In this document: positions 63,825 to 64,000 of the stretch, one piece after another | Layout of the letters: the number at the start of each line of letters is the position of its first letter | Position numbering within the stretch: the stretch's first letter is position 1 | Made by a program: the position numbers and the translations under genes | DNA from: Pusillimonas sp. TS35 | GTDB lineage: Bacteria > Pseudomonadota > Gammaproteobacteria > Burkholderiales > Burkholderiaceae_B | Direction of reading: 5' to 3' | Length of the DNA: 64,000 bases | Assembly (NCBI RefSeq): GCF_009857885.1 | Contig: NZ_WWER01000004.1 | Location: 310,001 to 374,000 of the forward strand | The notes under the pieces: generated by a model | What the model saw: the letters and a program-made list of their open reading frames with translations, nothing else | Told to the model about the DNA's origin: nothing | Databases searched by the model: none

Positions 63825-64000
63825 GTCAGCAAGGCTCCTTCCTCGACGAAAGTGTCGGTCAGCCCGCGCACTGCGGCTTGATACTCGCGCTTGAGCTGCG
63901 CGACGATGTCAGCCACTGGCATTACCGCGTCGATATTGCCAACGCCTTGCCCCGCGCCCCAGATATCTTTCCAGGGCTTGCTTCGGGTGGAGCCGAAATT
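63821..64000 (-). CDS. nitronate monooxygenase-like protein, C-terminal part (gene continues beyond the window)
   Basis: The last 59 codons, on the minus strand and open to the window edge, read SKPWKDIWGAGQGVGNIDAV..VADIVAQLKREYQAAV. This is the characteristic C-terminus of nitronate monooxygenases/2-nitropropane dioxygenases (FMN-dependent flavoproteins). The stop overlaps the ATG of the enoyl-CoA hydratase gene, implying one operon. The catalytic part is outside the window, so function is assigned only by the tail. Confidence 0.75.
   Translation of the reverse strand, partial: NFGSTRSKPWKDIWGAGQGVGNIDAVMPVADIVAQLKREYQAAVRGLTDTFVEEGALLT

Overview
The window looks like chromosomal DNA of a high-G+C betaproteobacterium of the Bordetella/Achromobacter type (Alcaligenaceae). 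Three things point there: a Bordetella-style porin, the lolB-ispE-tRNA-Gln-prs-rplY-pth-ychF housekeeping block, and six tripartite tricarboxylate transporter (Bug/TctC) periplasmic binding proteins, a family strongly expanded in that group. Species cannot be fixed from sequence reading alone.

Layout. 0.2-6.1 kb is core: acetyl-CoA synthetase, a DMT exporter, tRNA-Leu(UAA) and tRNA-Ser(UGA), a quinone oxidoreductase, tpiA, secG and tRNA-Leu(GAG). 6.1-10.0 kb carries a two-gene bacterial NHEJ unit (ku, ligD) directly behind that tRNA. 10.1-15.7 kb is a four-gene periplasmic operon (imelysin, DUF1111 di-haem protein, second imelysin, DUF1513) with a Fur-like site, probably an iron-acquisition module. 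16.1-28.2 kb is core: porin, mutM, a TPR protein, lolB, ispE, tRNA-Gln, prs, rplY, pth, a CPBP membrane protease, a gamma-glutamyltransferase homologue and ychF.

28.2-36.0 kb is visibly poorer in G+C and looks acquired. It holds a seven-gene leftward operon (two Bug proteins, two paralogous LigI-like amidohydrolases, an RraA/HMG-aldolase-like protein, a D-2-hydroxyacid dehydrogenase, an SMP-30 lactonase-like protein) facing an IclR regulator. A 10-copy octanucleotide repeat sits in front of the SMP-30 gene. 36.1-38.1 kb has a DUF533 protein and an MscS channel.

38.1-50.7 kb is a second catabolic region. A LysR gene faces a sulfatase and a Bug gene. A six-gene leftward operon encodes a complete acyl-CoA carboxylase (carboxyltransferase, biotin carboxylase, mini-BCCP), an NDP-forming acyl-CoA synthetase, a Bug protein and a thioesterase. 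It starts at a consensus-like sigma-54 promoter and faces a PAS/AAA+/Fis sigma-54 activator; a perfect palindrome lies between them.

51-64 kb is a third catabolic region: a CaiB-type CoA-transferase with a Bug protein, an IclR regulator, a paired acyl-CoA dehydrogenase (PimC/PimD-like), a fused enoyl-CoA hydratase/3-hydroxyacyl-CoA dehydrogenase, a thiolase, another Bug protein, a two-subunit 3-oxoacid CoA-transferase, an enoyl-CoA hydratase and the 3' end of a nitronate monooxygenase gene. Variants of one palindrome (TTCTGC-N3-GCAGAA) occur before the IclR gene and before the divergent beta-oxidation operons, suggesting a single IclR regulon. Together the three regions describe an organism that scavenges organic acids through Bug proteins and routes them to CoA esters and central metabolism.
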